Shown: piece by piece, positions 7,706-16,476 of the stretch
Position numbering within the stretch: position 1 is the stretch's first letter
How the letters are laid out: the number at the start of each line of letters is the position of its first letter
Source: Mucilaginibacter endophyticus
GTDB taxonomy: Bacteria > Bacteroidota > Bacteroidia > Sphingobacteriales > Sphingobacteriaceae
Direction: 5' to 3'
NCBI RefSeq assembly: GCF_003351025.1
Contig: NZ_QPCG01000001.1
Location: forward strand, 317,949-381,948
DNA: 64,000 bases
Notes under the pieces: generated by a model
Database searches by the model: none
Told to the model about the DNA's origin: nothing
What the model saw: only the letters and a program-made list of their open reading frames with translations
Program-made: the position numbers and the translations under genes

Positions 7706-8899
7706 ATGACAACTCTTCGCCAGCTTTTTTTAGCCAATAACGCTCAAACCACCAATTTCCCTTTATTGCTTGAATTTGAGCGTGCCGAAGGTGTTTATAT
7801 GTACAATGCGGAGGGCAAACCTTACATCGACTTGATATCAGGCATTGGTGTTAGCAGCCTGGGACACAGTAATCCTTATGTTATTAACGCTATAAAAGAG
7901 CAGGTTGATAAATATATGCACCTGATGGTATACGGCGAATACGTACAGACACCGCAAGTCCGCTTTGCCGAAAAGCTGGTTTCTGTATTGCCGGATAACC
8001 TGCAATCGGTTTATTTTACCAATTCCGGAGCTGAAGCTGTTGAGGGCGCATTAAAGTTGGCCAAGCGCTTCACTGGCCGGCAGCAGATTGTAGCTTGCCA
8101 TAATTCTTATCATGGCAGTACCCAGGGTGCTTTAAGCGTAATGGGTAATGAAGAGTTTAAACAGGCATACAGACCATTATTACCCGGAGTAAACTTTATC
8201 CGCTTTAATAATCCTGAAGATCTGGATTTGATCACTGAGCAAACAGCTTGCGTGATCGTTGAAACTATACAGGGTGAAGCCGGGATCCGCGTGCCGGATT
8301 TGACCTATATGCAAGCTTTACGTGCCCGCTGTACCAAAACAGGTACCTTGCTGATACTGGATGAAATTCAGGCGGCTTTCGGCCGTACAGGTAAGCTTTT
8401 CGCTTTTGAGCATTTTGATATTGTCCCTGATATTCTGTTGCTGGCAAAAGCCCTGGGCGGCGGAATGCCGATAGGAGCATTCATCTCATCAAACCAGATC
8501 ATGGATGCGCTGAAGGAAAATCCGATACTTGGTCATATCACTACCTTTGGTGGGCACCCGGTATGTTGCGCGGCGGGTTTGGCTGCCTTAGAGTTTCTGC
8601 TGGATAATGATCTTGTATCTGCCGTTGCAAACAAAGAAGCCCTGTTTCGCGAATTGCTTGTACACCCCGCTATACACCAGGTTCGTGGTAAAGGCCTGAT
8701 GATGGCTGTTGAATTAGAAGATTTCGATCTTAATAAAAAAATAATTGACCGCTGTATCGAAAACGGCGTGATAACCGACTGGTTCCTGCATTGCAGTAAC
8801 TCTATGCGCCTGGCCCCGCCGCTTATTATCACCCCAAATGAGATCAGGAAAGCTTGTGATGTGATTATAGAGGCGATTGATTTCTATGCCAATAAATAA
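7706..8899 (+). CDS. Class III (acetylornithine/GABA-type) PLP aminotransferase
   Basis: The 397-residue protein is a complete class III aminotransferase. The PLP-binding lysine is K248 in LLAKALGGGMPIG, the DEIQ motif (D219-Q222) orients the cofactor ring, and TNSGAEAVEGALKLAK near residues 105-120 binds phosphate. The best family guesses are acetylornithine or succinylornithine aminotransferase, 4-aminobutyrate aminotransferase, or an unassigned omega-aminotransferase; sequence alone does not settle the amino donor. No arginine or GABA pathway genes are nearby, so context gives no help. It is cytosolic and stands alone between two repeat-filled gaps. Confidence 0.9.
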   Translation: MTTLRQLFLANNAQTTNFPLLLEFERAEGVYMYNAEGKPYIDLISGIGVSSLGHSNPYVINAIKEQVDKYMHLMVYGEYVQTPQVRFAEKLVSVLPDNLQSVYFTNSGAEAVEGALKLAKRFTGRQQIVACHNSYHGSTQGALSVMGNEEFKQAYRPLLPGVNFIRFNNPEDLDLITEQTACVIVETIQGEAGIRVPDLTYMQALRARCTKTGTLLILDEIQAAFGRTGKLFAFEHFDIVPDILLLAKALGGGMPIGAFISSNQIMDALKENPILGHITTFGGHPVCCAAGLAALEFLLDNDLVSAVANKEALFRELLVHPAIHQVRGKGLMMAVELEDFDLNKKIIDRCIENGVITDWFLHCSNSMRLAPPLIITPNEIRKACDVIIEAIDFYANK

Positions 8900-9302
8900 A
8901 AGAAATAATCCTTTCGTTGTCATTTCGAACGAGGAACGAGGAGAAATCTTATACAATATGATAAGCAACTATGCAGGTTGAATTTGCATGACGTATAAGA
9001 TTTCTCTTTCGTCCCGCCGCGTGATCCCCCGGCCATGCTCTATCGAAATGACAACATTTATAACAATAATCCCTCCCTGTAACTTGCCTGTTACAACTGT
9101 TAAATAATATCGCAAAATTTTAGTTTGAGTTAAATTGGTATGGTTTGTGCATTTATACCTGTATCTATGAAAATAGTGCCTTGGATGTATCCGAAGCAAT
9201 AATTCAGGTCACTTATTGCACTTTTTTGTAGTCATTCTGTTTTTACAATTAATTAAATTTTTTAAAACAGAACAGTGAAATGAATCTATACACAATCTAC
9301 TT
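8900..9302. other. Intergenic region with family B palindrome
   Basis: No gene is visible. Positions 8916-9055 hold a palindromic element. The remaining 247 nt before the glycosyltransferase are AT-rich and should contain its promoter; I find no exact TAnnTTTG box there. Confidence 0.6.
8916..9055. repeat. Palindromic repeat family B, copy 1
   Basis: The outer arms GTTGTCATTTCGA (8916-8928) and TCGAAATGACAAC (9043-9055) are exact reverse complements, and so are inner arms GAGAAATCTTATAC (8941-8954) and GTATAAGATTTCTC (8993-9006). The nested design with asymmetric spacers suggests a mobile palindromic element. A second, related copy is at 22795-22882. Confidence 0.8.
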
Positions 9303-11579
9303 ATGAAAATAGCATATATATCCACTTATCCTCCCCGCGAATGCGGTCTTGCAACATTTAACAATAATTTAATGCATGCCATTAGTTCAAATTTTCCCGA
9401 AAGGAAAAACCTGGCACAAAATGGATTTGTTGTAGCCCTTAATGATTCGGAAAATTTACAGGAATACGAGTACCCGGAGGAGGTAAAATATGTTATCCGT
9501 CAAAACCACCAGAAAGATTATATCCGGGCGGCAAACTACATCAATACGAGTGATGCCGACGTATGCATCATGGAACATGAATTTGGTATTTATGGCGGCG
9601 AAAGCGGCATTTATATTCTTCCGCTGATCAATCGCCTCGAGAAACCGCTGATCTCTATCCTGCATACCATATTAAAAGATCCGAGCTATGTGCAGCGCAT
9701 CATCATCCGCGAGATAGCCGAGCAATCGTCAAAGATTGTGGTGATGAGTAAACGTGCGGTTGAATTTCTGACTAACATTTATGAAATCCCTGCCGATAAG
9801 ATCCAGATCATTGAGCATGGTGTTCCTGATGTTGAAGCGCCGGTTGAAAACCCGGTTAAAAATCTGTCGTCATTTAAAAATAAAAGGGTAATGTTAACCT
9901 TTGGTTTGTTAAGCCGCAACAAAGGTTTGGAAACCGTAGTTAAGGCCCTCCCAAAAATAGTTGAGAAACACCCTGACGTAATGTACGTAGTATTGGGTAA
10001 CACACATCCTGGCGTTATCAAAAGCTCGGGCGAAGAGTATCGCGACCACCTGAAATCGCTTGCCGCGCAGTTAGGGGTTTCTAAAAATCTCGCTTTCATA
10101 GCTAAGTTTGTCTCTGAAGAAGAGCTGGTGAATTACCTTACCGCTTGTGAAATCTACGTTACTCCATATTTAAATGAAGCCCAAATCACTAGCGGTACGC
10201 TTTCATACGCAGTTGGTGCAGGCGCGGCGGTAGTTTCAACCCCGTATTGGCATGCCACCGAGTTACTGGCGGATAAACGCGGCAGGTTGTTTGATTTTAA
10301 AAATTCAGATGCATTGGCCGATACAGTTATTGAACTACTTGACCAGGATCGTGTACTTGCCGAGTTGAAAGAAAATGCTTACCAGTATGGGCTGCATTTG
10401 CGCTGGCCGGTTATTGGCGCCGAGTTTATTAAAGTGGCCCAGGAATCATTGGTACGTTACGACTTTAGTGACAAGATCCTTCGCAATAGTATAGTCGATC
10501 CTGAAATACTTCCAAAATTCAGTTTAACCCATGTTTTGCGCCTGACCGACGATACAGGTATTGTACAACATGCCAAATACGGGATCCCAAATCTGAAAGA
10601 GGGTTATTGTTTAGACGATAATGCCCGCGCGCTGATTATGGCACTCATGGCTTACCAACGCAATGGAAGCCGGGAAGCTTTTGAATTGCTGCCAATATAC
10701 CTGAGCTATATCCACTACATGCAAACCGATGACGGCAACTTCCGCAACTTCCTGAGTTTCGACAGGCGTTACCTGGATGAGGTTGGATCGGAAGATTCAT
10801 TTGGGCGTACTATTTGGGCATTAGGTCATTTAATTGGCTGTGCCGCAAGTAATTCATACCGGGAATTTTCGTTAGAGATCTTCCACAAATCCGTTCCGCA
10901 TTTTGCAGCTCTGAAGCATTTGAGGGGAATGGCGAATACCATAATCGGTATCAGTTTATATCTGCAGGTCTATCCTACAGATGAGGGTATGGTAAAAATA
11001 TTAGCCAATTTAACCCAGCCGCTGATAGATGCTTATAACAATACTCAATCAGATGATTGGCAGTGGTTTGAAGAAAAGATGACCTATGATAATGCCATTC
11101 TTCCGCTGGCTTTACTGCATTCGTGCGAGATAACGGGAAATGAAGAGGCAAAGAAAATAGCTTTGGCAACCATGGCTTTCCTTGATCAGCTTACATTGTC
11201 AAACGGGTATTTGAGCCCGGTAGGTAATGACGGCTGGTATTACCGTGGTGGTACCTTCCCTACGTTTGATCAGCAGGCGATAGAAACCATGGCTATGGTA
11301 CTGATGCATTTTCAGGCTTACCAGATTTTCAGAGTTCCGCAGTATATCGAAAAAATGTTCCTGAGCTATAAATGGTTCCTTGGTGAAAACACCCTGCGAG
11401 CCCCGTTGTATGATCATGAAACCAAAGGATGCTGTGATGGCTTGCTGCCGGGCGGCATAAACCGTAACCAGGGGGCAGAAAGCACGCTGGCTTACCTCAT
11501 ATCACACTTAACTGTATTGAAAGCTTTCGAGTTAGAATACGAATATAACAAGTACGGTCAAAAATTACAGACCTGCTAA
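9303..11579 (+). CDS. Glycosyltransferase (GT4-like) fused to a helical glycosidase-like domain
   Basis: The 758-residue protein has two parts. Residues 1-390 form a GT-B glycosyltransferase of GT4 type: TYPPRECGLATFN near the N-terminus, VMLTFGLLSRNKGLE starting the nucleotide-sugar domain, and TPYLNEAQITSGTLSYAVGAGAAVV as the donor-binding region with the family glutamate. Residues ~400-750 are helical with repeated aromatic and acidic motifs (CLDDNARALIMAL, DDGNFRNFLSFDRR, DDWQWFEEKMTYDNA, FDQQAIETMAMV) and look like an (alpha/alpha)6 barrel, as in several glycoside hydrolase families. The fusion suggests coupled synthesis and trimming or phosphorolysis of a glycan. The next gene, another glycosyltransferase, starts directly after the stop. 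No signal peptide is visible, so it is probably cytosolic. The substrate is unknown. Confidence 0.8.
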   Translation: MKIAYISTYPPRECGLATFNNNLMHAISSNFPERKNLAQNGFVVALNDSENLQEYEYPEEVKYVIRQNHQKDYIRAANYINTSDADVCIMEHEFGIYGGESGIYILPLINRLEKPLISILHTILKDPSYVQRIIIREIAEQSSKIVVMSKRAVEFLTNIYEIPADKIQIIEHGVPDVEAPVENPVKNLSSFKNKRVMLTFGLLSRNKGLETVVKALPKIVEKHPDVMYVVLGNTHPGVIKSSGEEYRDHLKSLAAQLGVSKNLAFIAKFVSEEELVNYLTACEIYVTPYLNEAQITSGTLSYAVGAGAAVVSTPYWHATELLADKRGRLFDFKNSDALADTVIELLDQDRVLAELKENAYQYGLHLRWPVIGAEFIKVAQESLVRYDFSDKILRNSIVDPEILPKFSLTHVLRLTDDTGIVQHAKYGIPNLKEGYCLDDNARALIMALMAYQRNGSREAFELLPIYLSYIHYMQTDDGNFRNFLSFDRRYLDEVGSEDSFGRTIWALGHLIGCAASNSYREFSLEIFHKSVPHFAALKHLRGMANTIIGISLYLQVYPTDEGMVKILANLTQPLIDAYNNTQSDDWQWFEEKMTYDNAILPLALLHSCEITGNEEAKKIALATMAFLDQLTLSNGYLSPVGNDGWYYRGGTFPTFDQQAIETMAMVLMHFQAYQIFRVPQYIEKMFLSYKWFLGENTLRAPLYDHETKGCCDGLLPGGINRNQGAESTLAYLISHLTVLKAFELEYEYNKYGQKLQTC

Positions 11580-12587
11580 ATGAAAGTAGCTGTATTAGCC
11601 CCTGTTGCCTGGCGCACACCGCCCAGGCACTACGGGCCATGGGAACAAATAGCATCAAACATAGCCGAAGGTATGGTTAAGCTGGGCGCGGAAGTAACAC
11701 TCTTTGCCACCGGTGACTCTATAACAGCGGGTACGCTTGATGCCATTTGTGCTGCCGGTTACGAGGAAGACCGTACACAGGACGCCAAGGTGCTGGAATG
11801 CCTGCATATCAGTAATCTGATGGAAAAGGCCGGGCAGTTTGATATCATTCATAATAACTTCGATTTTCTGCCGCTTACTTACTCGGGTTTGACCAAAACT
11901 CCGGTGATCACTACTATTCACGGCTTTTCATCACCAAAGATCGTCCCGGTATATAAAAAATACAACAGTAGGGGACATTATGTATCCATCAGCAATGCAG
12001 ACCGTAGTCCGGAGCTTGATTACCTCGCTACAGTTTACAACGGCATGGACACCCGGGATTTTAATTTTTATGAGCAACCGGATGATTACCTGCTATATTT
12101 CGGCCGCATCCATCCGGATAAGGGAACAGCCGAGGCTATCGAGATCGCCAAAAAAAGTAAACGAAAGTTGCTAATAGCGGGCATAGTGCAGGACGCTAAT
12201 TATTTTAAAGAAAAGATAGAGCCGCAACTCTCGGCAGATATAGAATATATAGGTCACGCCGGACCGGAAAAACGTCGGGATCTTTTAGGGAAAGCTTATG
12301 CTTTGCTGCATCCTATTAGTTTTAATGAACCATTTGGTTTAAGTGTAGCGGAAGCCATGCTTTGCGGTACGCCTGTTATTGCTTTTAATCGTGGATCGAT
12401 GCGGGAACTGATTAAGGATAGACAAACCGGTTTTTTGGTTGATACCGTCGAGGAAGCGGTGGAAGCGGTTGCTGCTGTTGGTGAGATTAAAAGGATTGAT
12501 TGTTACAACTGGGCTAATGCCCGGTTTTCGAGCGAGAAAATGGTGAGTGATTATTGGGCGTTGTATAAGAGGATATTGGCAAAATAA
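11580..12587 (+). CDS. Glycosyltransferase family 4 protein
   Basis: The 335-residue GT-B enzyme starts at the base after the stop of the previous glycosyltransferase, so the two are translationally coupled. The N-terminal Rossmann part begins AVLAPVAWRTPPRHYGPWE, a glycine and aromatic pattern seen in GT4 proteins. The donor-binding half carries YFGRIHPDKGTAEAI and HPISFNEPFGLSVAEAMLCGTPV, whose EPFGLSVAEAM holds the Ex7E-type glutamates of retaining GT4 enzymes. It likely acts with the upstream fusion protein on one glycan or glycoside. Many GT4 enzymes make cell-surface or storage glycans, but the product here is unknown. Confidence 0.9.
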   Translation: MKVAVLAPVAWRTPPRHYGPWEQIASNIAEGMVKLGAEVTLFATGDSITAGTLDAICAAGYEEDRTQDAKVLECLHISNLMEKAGQFDIIHNNFDFLPLTYSGLTKTPVITTIHGFSSPKIVPVYKKYNSRGHYVSISNADRSPELDYLATVYNGMDTRDFNFYEQPDDYLLYFGRIHPDKGTAEAIEIAKKSKRKLLIAGIVQDANYFKEKIEPQLSADIEYIGHAGPEKRRDLLGKAYALLHPISFNEPFGLSVAEAMLCGTPVIAFNRGSMRELIKDRQTGFLVDTVEEAVEAVAAVGEIKRIDCYNWANARFSSEKMVSDYWALYKRILAK

Positions 12588-12633
12588 ATAGCTGCCGCGG
12601 GTTTAACGAAGCGTAACCTGTGGTGATAAAAAA

Positions 12634-12719
12634 TATGTCATTGCGAGGAACGAAGCAATCGCACGGAAGCACGGCCGCTCTGTAAAGCATGCGATTGCTT
12701 CGTTCCTCGCAATGACATA
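12634..12719. repeat. Palindromic repeat family A, copy 2 (perfect 30-bp arms)
   Basis: Arms at 12634-12663 and 12690-12719 are perfect reverse complements over 30 bp, with stem variant GG-AA-CGAAG/CTTCG-TT-CC and a 26-nt centre. It fills the convergent gap between a glycosyltransferase and the M3 peptidase and could act as a two-way terminator. Confidence 0.92.
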
Positions 12720-12736
12720 AAGTATTATCGAATTAT

Positions 12737-14440
12737 TTAATTCAACTTATCCAACTCCGCTTTCACAAACTCAGCCAGTTCTTTTACGTAAGCCGCGCTG
12801 AAATCAAATTTGATCCCTGCAGTTTCATAAATTTCCCTGATGGTTTTGGTGTAGCCTAACTTAAGAGCGTTAAGATATTGCTGTAAACCTTTTTCAGGGT
12901 TTTCTTTATAGTTTTTCCAAACGGCTATAGCGCCTAACTGGGCCATGCCATATTCAATGTAATAGAAGGGTACTTCGAAAATGTGCAATTGTTTTTGCCA
13001 TAAGTTTGACAATGCTTCGCGGTGTTCGCTCCAATCGGCAAAGTTTGCGCCGAATGGTTCGAAGATCTCGATCCATGCCGTTGTGCGGTCGGCATCAGTG
13101 TGGCCCGGATTGGTATAGATCCAATGTTGAAACTGGTCAACCACGGCTACCCATGGCAGGGTTTTCAACACATCCACCAATTGGTCGCGTTTAGCGCGTT
13201 TCAGGTCTTCCTCGTTATCAAAATAAACATTCCAGTTATCCATCGAGATCAGCTCCATTGACATAGAGGCCAGTTCTGCAACTTCAGATGGGCAATGTTT
13301 AAAATCATTCAGCTCGAGGTCGGCAGTAAGGAAAGTATGTACCGCATGACCGCCTTCGTGTACCATCGTGGTTAAATCGCGGAATGTATTGGCCGAGTTC
13401 ATGAAAATGAACGGCGCGCCCGTTTCGGCCAGGGGATAGTTGTAGCCACCTGGTGCTTTACCTTTACGGCTTTCAACATCAAACAGGCCGTTATCTTTCA
13501 TTATTTCTAAACGCTCTCCCAAATAGCGGTTAATGTTGCTGAAGCACTGGATAGATTTTTCGATCAGGTCTTCACCATTTTGGAATGGCTTAAGCGCTGG
13601 TTTGCCCGAAATATCTACATCCATATCCCACGGCTTAAGGGTCGGTAGCCCTAAAGCCTCACGGCGTTTTTCGGCCTGAGCCTTGAGGATCGGAACTATT
13701 TCGGTCTCAATAGCTGCATGGAAGGCATAGCAATCCTGCGGGGTATAATCAAAACGGCCTAAAGCCTGGAACATGTAATCGCGGAAGTTTTCAAAACCTG
13801 CGTTGGTAGCTACTGTATGACGAAGCTTGCGCAGATGGTCAAAAAGCTCGTTCAGCTTTTCTTTATCCTGTAAACGGCGATTGGTTATCTTTTCCCAAAC
13901 TTCCTGGCGCTTGGCACGGTCGGTACCTTTTAAAAATACAGATGCCTGCTCTAAGGTAAACTCCTTATCATCAACATGAACAGACATAGAGCCGGTTATC
14001 GACTGGTATTTCTGCTGCTCAACCTGGATCTCGGTTTGTACCGGGATATTTTCCTCGCGGAAAAGTTCCAATGCTTTTTTTACAGCACGGAGGAAAACGA
14101 AATACTTATGGCTGTCCAGTTTGTCAACATACTCGCTGGCAACCAGTTTTTTGTTGAGTTCGTTGCTGAAAGGGGCTATTTTTGGCTCAATTTCGGTAGC
14201 AAAGTATTGGAATTTCTGAAGCAGCTCCTCGCTGGTAGTATCGCAGGTCATGCGGATGTAGCGCCATGCAAAGTCTTCTTCCAATGCAGCTTCAAGCTCG
14301 CTTTTATCGCGCAGCCATTTTTCCAGTTCTTCAACCGAATTAATAGGACGATCAAGCAGTTCTTTATAAAAAGGTTCAAGCGTTTCCCATTTAATATCAA
14401 GGGAAGCCGGGATATATGTTCTTGTTTTTTTGTGGATCAT
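12737..14440 (-). CDS. M3 family oligoendopeptidase (zinc metallopeptidase)
   Basis: This 567-residue protein is an M3-type (oligoendopeptidase F or related) peptidase. The zinc motif HEGGH is at residues 361-365 and the third-ligand glutamate lies in the following SEVAELASMSMELI helix. I chose the ATG at 14440, which opens with MIHKKTRTY, and not the in-frame ATG at 14473, because the upstream residues lie in low-complexity TGTGCAxAT repeats. M3 enzymes cleave short peptides in the cytosol. There is no signal peptide. The gene stands alone on the minus strand, flanked on both sides by family A palindromes. Confidence 0.93.
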   Translation of the reverse strand: MIHKKTRTYIPASLDIKWETLEPFYKELLDRPINSVEELEKWLRDKSELEAALEEDFAWRYIRMTCDTTSEELLQKFQYFATEIEPKIAPFSNELNKKLVASEYVDKLDSHKYFVFLRAVKKALELFREENIPVQTEIQVEQQKYQSITGSMSVHVDDKEFTLEQASVFLKGTDRAKRQEVWEKITNRRLQDKEKLNELFDHLRKLRHTVATNAGFENFRDYMFQALGRFDYTPQDCYAFHAAIETEIVPILKAQAEKRREALGLPTLKPWDMDVDISGKPALKPFQNGEDLIEKSIQCFSNINRYLGERLEIMKDNGLFDVESRKGKAPGGYNYPLAETGAPFIFMNSANTFRDLTTMVHEGGHAVHTFLTADLELNDFKHCPSEVAELASMSMELISMDNWNVYFDNEEDLKRAKRDQLVDVLKTLPWVAVVDQFQHWIYTNPGHTDADRTTAWIEIFEPFGANFADWSEHREALSNLWQKQLHIFEVPFYYIEYGMAQLGAIAVWKNYKENPEKGLQQYLNALKLGYTKTIREIYETAGIKFDFSAAYVKELAEFVKAELDKLN

Positions 14441-14554
14441 AATTTTTAGATGTGCAGATATGCTTATGTGCAAATGTGCAGATTATGGTTGGAGATGTGC
14501 AAATAATACACGTTTAAATGTGTTTTATTTGATAAACGAAAAGTATATCCACCA

Positions 14555-14636
14555 CGTCATTGCGAGGCACGAAGCAATCCCCGATTTGCAGGTCCACTCT
14601 ATATAGTTCGCTATTGCTTCGTGCCTCGCAATGGCG
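14555..14636. repeat. Palindromic repeat family A, copy 3
   Basis: Arms carry the third stem variant, GG-CA-CGAAG on the left and CTTCG-TG-CC on the right. Pairing over about 24 bp is broken only near the outer end (GACG versus GGCG). It lies between the M3 peptidase start and the epimerase stop, both on the minus strand. Confidence 0.85.
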
Positions 14637-14672
14637 TTTTTTGTTTTTAAACAGTTATTTACAACTCCATAC

Positions 14673-15599
14673 TCAACCCTTATGAAGCGTTTTTGATATT
14701 TCGGTTATGCCATCCTCATAGCTTGTTGGTTTAAAGTTGAATGCTTTCTCAAATTTGCTGCTGTCGAAAATATAATCGTGATCGTATTGGTAATACATCT
14801 CCACTGTACCCATTACCACCTTTTTAAATAAACCGAACAGCCATAGCATTACTTTATTAACGCGCCTATATTTTGGTTCAACTTTATAAACCCTGGCGGC
14901 AATATCCAAAAACTGTTTACCGGTGATGGCCGGCGGAGTAGGGAGGTGCCAGATCTGGTTGCCGCTATCGGGGGCCTGACCAAGCATGAACATAGCTTTA
15001 CCTGCGTCAGGCACATAAATAAAATTGTGTTTACAATCCGGATTGCCTATCCATTGTGCGTTTTGTTTTTTGGCGTAATTGCTCAGCACCATCATATCAA
15101 CAAAGCTGTTAATCGGGGCGCCATAAAAATCAGGTGCACGGGCTATAGTTGCGTTGATATTACCGGCCTTGACTTCGTTCATGAGCATTTCTGCAATCCC
15201 TGCACGAATCTCGCCTTTAACACTGCTTGGTTTATAGGGCGTGTTTTCGGTCATGGCGCCGTTAACCAGGCCGTACATATAAACATTATCAAAAAATATT
15301 AAACGGGCACCGGTTGCTTTGGTAACGTTAATTACGTTTTGCATGATCACCGGCCATTGTACCCGCCAGATGTCTTTATCATAAACCAGGCCTGCTACAA
15401 GGTAAATCACTGTTGATCCTTGTGCTGCGGACAGTACCTCATCGTAATTTAACAAGTCGGCTTTTTGCCAGGTTACTTTATTGTTGTTATTGGTGTTAAC
15501 CGGTTTGCGGCTAACTAAGCGGATGGTTTCGTTATGGTTGATTAACTCTTTGGTAAGGGCGTTCGCTACCGGACCGCCGGCTCCTAATATAGTATGCAT
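14673..15599 (-). CDS. NAD(P)-dependent epimerase/dehydratase family protein
   Basis: The 308-residue protein opens with a Rossmann nucleotide-binding loop (ILGAGGPVANALTKEL, residues 4-19), typical of atypical or extended SDR proteins. The segment NVYMYG near residue 107 carries a tyrosine in the position of the SDR active-site region, while the canonical YxxxK is not clearly present, so catalysis may differ or be absent. The family includes sugar-nucleotide epimerases and NmrA-like redox sensors. It is cytosolic. Its start has a -7-like box 23 bp upstream on the minus strand. Neighbours give no hint of substrate. Confidence 0.78.
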   Translation of the reverse strand: MHTILGAGGPVANALTKELINHNETIRLVSRKPVNTNNNNKVTWQKADLLNYDEVLSAAQGSTVIYLVAGLVYDKDIWRVQWPVIMQNVINVTKATGARLIFFDNVYMYGLVNGAMTENTPYKPSSVKGEIRAGIAEMLMNEVKAGNINATIARAPDFYGAPINSFVDMMVLSNYAKKQNAQWIGNPDCKHNFIYVPDAGKAMFMLGQAPDSGNQIWHLPTPPAITGKQFLDIAARVYKVEPKYRRVNKVMLWLFGLFKKVVMGTVEMYYQYDHDYIFDSSKFEKAFNFKPTSYEDGITEISKTLHKG

Positions 15600-15622
15600 G
15601 ATCTTTTTCGTTTTGTGTATAA

Positions 15623-15630
15623 CAAAGGTA
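15623..15630 (-). promoter_or_regulatory. Putative -7 box for the epimerase gene
   Basis: On the minus strand this reads TACCTTTG, an exact fit to TAnnTTTG, 23 nt upstream of the ATG at 15599. A TTTG on the same strand (15647-15650) lies 16 bp further upstream, slightly closer than the usual -33 spacing. Confidence 0.5.
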
Positions 15631-15678
15631 GGTGCCCTTTGTAAATCAAAACGTTAACAAAAGATAAGGAATTAAGGG

Positions 15679-15742
15679 AATTCGGATGTTCGATTTCGGA
15701 TTTACTTTGATTTCGGAATTCGGATGTTCGATTTCGAATTTA
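15679..15742. repeat. Direct repeat CGGATGTTCGATTTCG, two copies
   Basis: Two 26-nt units at 15679-15704 and 15717-15742 differ only near their ends (GGATTTA versus GAATTTA). A third copy of the core is at 37045-37067, after nuoH. The repeat occurs only between genes in this window. Confidence 0.75.
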
Positions 15743-15870
15743 AATGGATTTTTGAATTTTATTTGCTTTGTGCTTTAAGCCTTCAGCTTTGGGCTTTTTT
15801 CTTTTCGACTTTTTGCTTCCAGCTTTTAAAAAAAACCTTTCGCCTTTCGCCTTTGACCTTTCACCTCAAA

Positions 15871-16476
15871 TCAAGCGCTTATCTTCATGATCCTTCTTCT
15901 GATCCGCGATAGCGAAACCGGGGTAATGCCTAAAAAGTTGGCAATGTAATGTTGCGGAATTCGGTACAGTGCTTCGCCACCGGTTTCGAGGAGCTGGCTG
16001 TAACGTTCTTCGGGAGATTGGGTAATGAATGAGGTTACACGTTCTTCGTAGCAAATAAGGTAATGCTCGGCTATTAACCTGCCAAAACGTTCCATCTTAA
16101 AACCGAGCAACTCATTCATGCATGCTTGTTGCAGGTTTTTGTGGCTCAGGTTTACGATGATTGAATCTTCAAGTGCCTGAATATAGTTTACAGCAGGAGT
16201 ACGTGTAAGGAAACTTTTGTATGAGCTCAGCATTTCATCTTCAAAACTGAAATAGCCTGTTATTTCTTCTCCATCCTTAACGTGGTAATAACGTGCGGAT
16301 CCCTTTACAACCAGGCCGATCTGATCGCAGACCTTACCGGCCTCTACGTAAAACTTTTTCTTTTTTAACGGATCTACCATTAAATATTGGGATAAAGCCT
16401 GCCACTCTTCGTCATTAAGCGGAACAAAGCTTTCAAAATACTTCCTGAACTTGTTGAGGGCGCTTAGTGTATCCAT
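15871..16476 (-). CDS. Crp/Fnr family transcriptional regulator
   Basis: The 201-residue protein has an N-terminal cyclic-nucleotide-binding-like beta barrel (about residues 25-120, with KKKKFYVEAGKVCDQIG and GYFSFEDEM) and a C-terminal winged helix. The sequence HYIANFLGITPVSLSRIRRR near residues 176-196 is the DNA-recognition helix. The effector is unknown: no iron-sulfur cysteine cluster as in Fnr is visible. Its ATG lies 13 bp inside the 3' end of the ubiA gene, so the two are translationally linked on the minus strand. Bacteroidota have many such regulators, often controlling small nearby sets of genes. Its target cannot be told here. Confidence 0.9.
   Translation of the reverse strand: MDTLSALNKFRKYFESFVPLNDEEWQALSQYLMVDPLKKKKFYVEAGKVCDQIGLVVKGSARYYHVKDGEEITGYFSFEDEMLSSYKSFLTRTPAVNYIQALEDSIIVNLSHKNLQQACMNELLGFKMERFGRLIAEHYLICYEERVTSFITQSPEERYSQLLETGGEALYRIPQHYIANFLGITPVSLSRIRRRIMKISA

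Noticed and set aside
13976..14449. 157-residue open frame antisense to the M3 peptidase
   Set aside because: The opposite strand encodes a clear M3 peptidase with a zinc motif, and this frame has no recognisable features.
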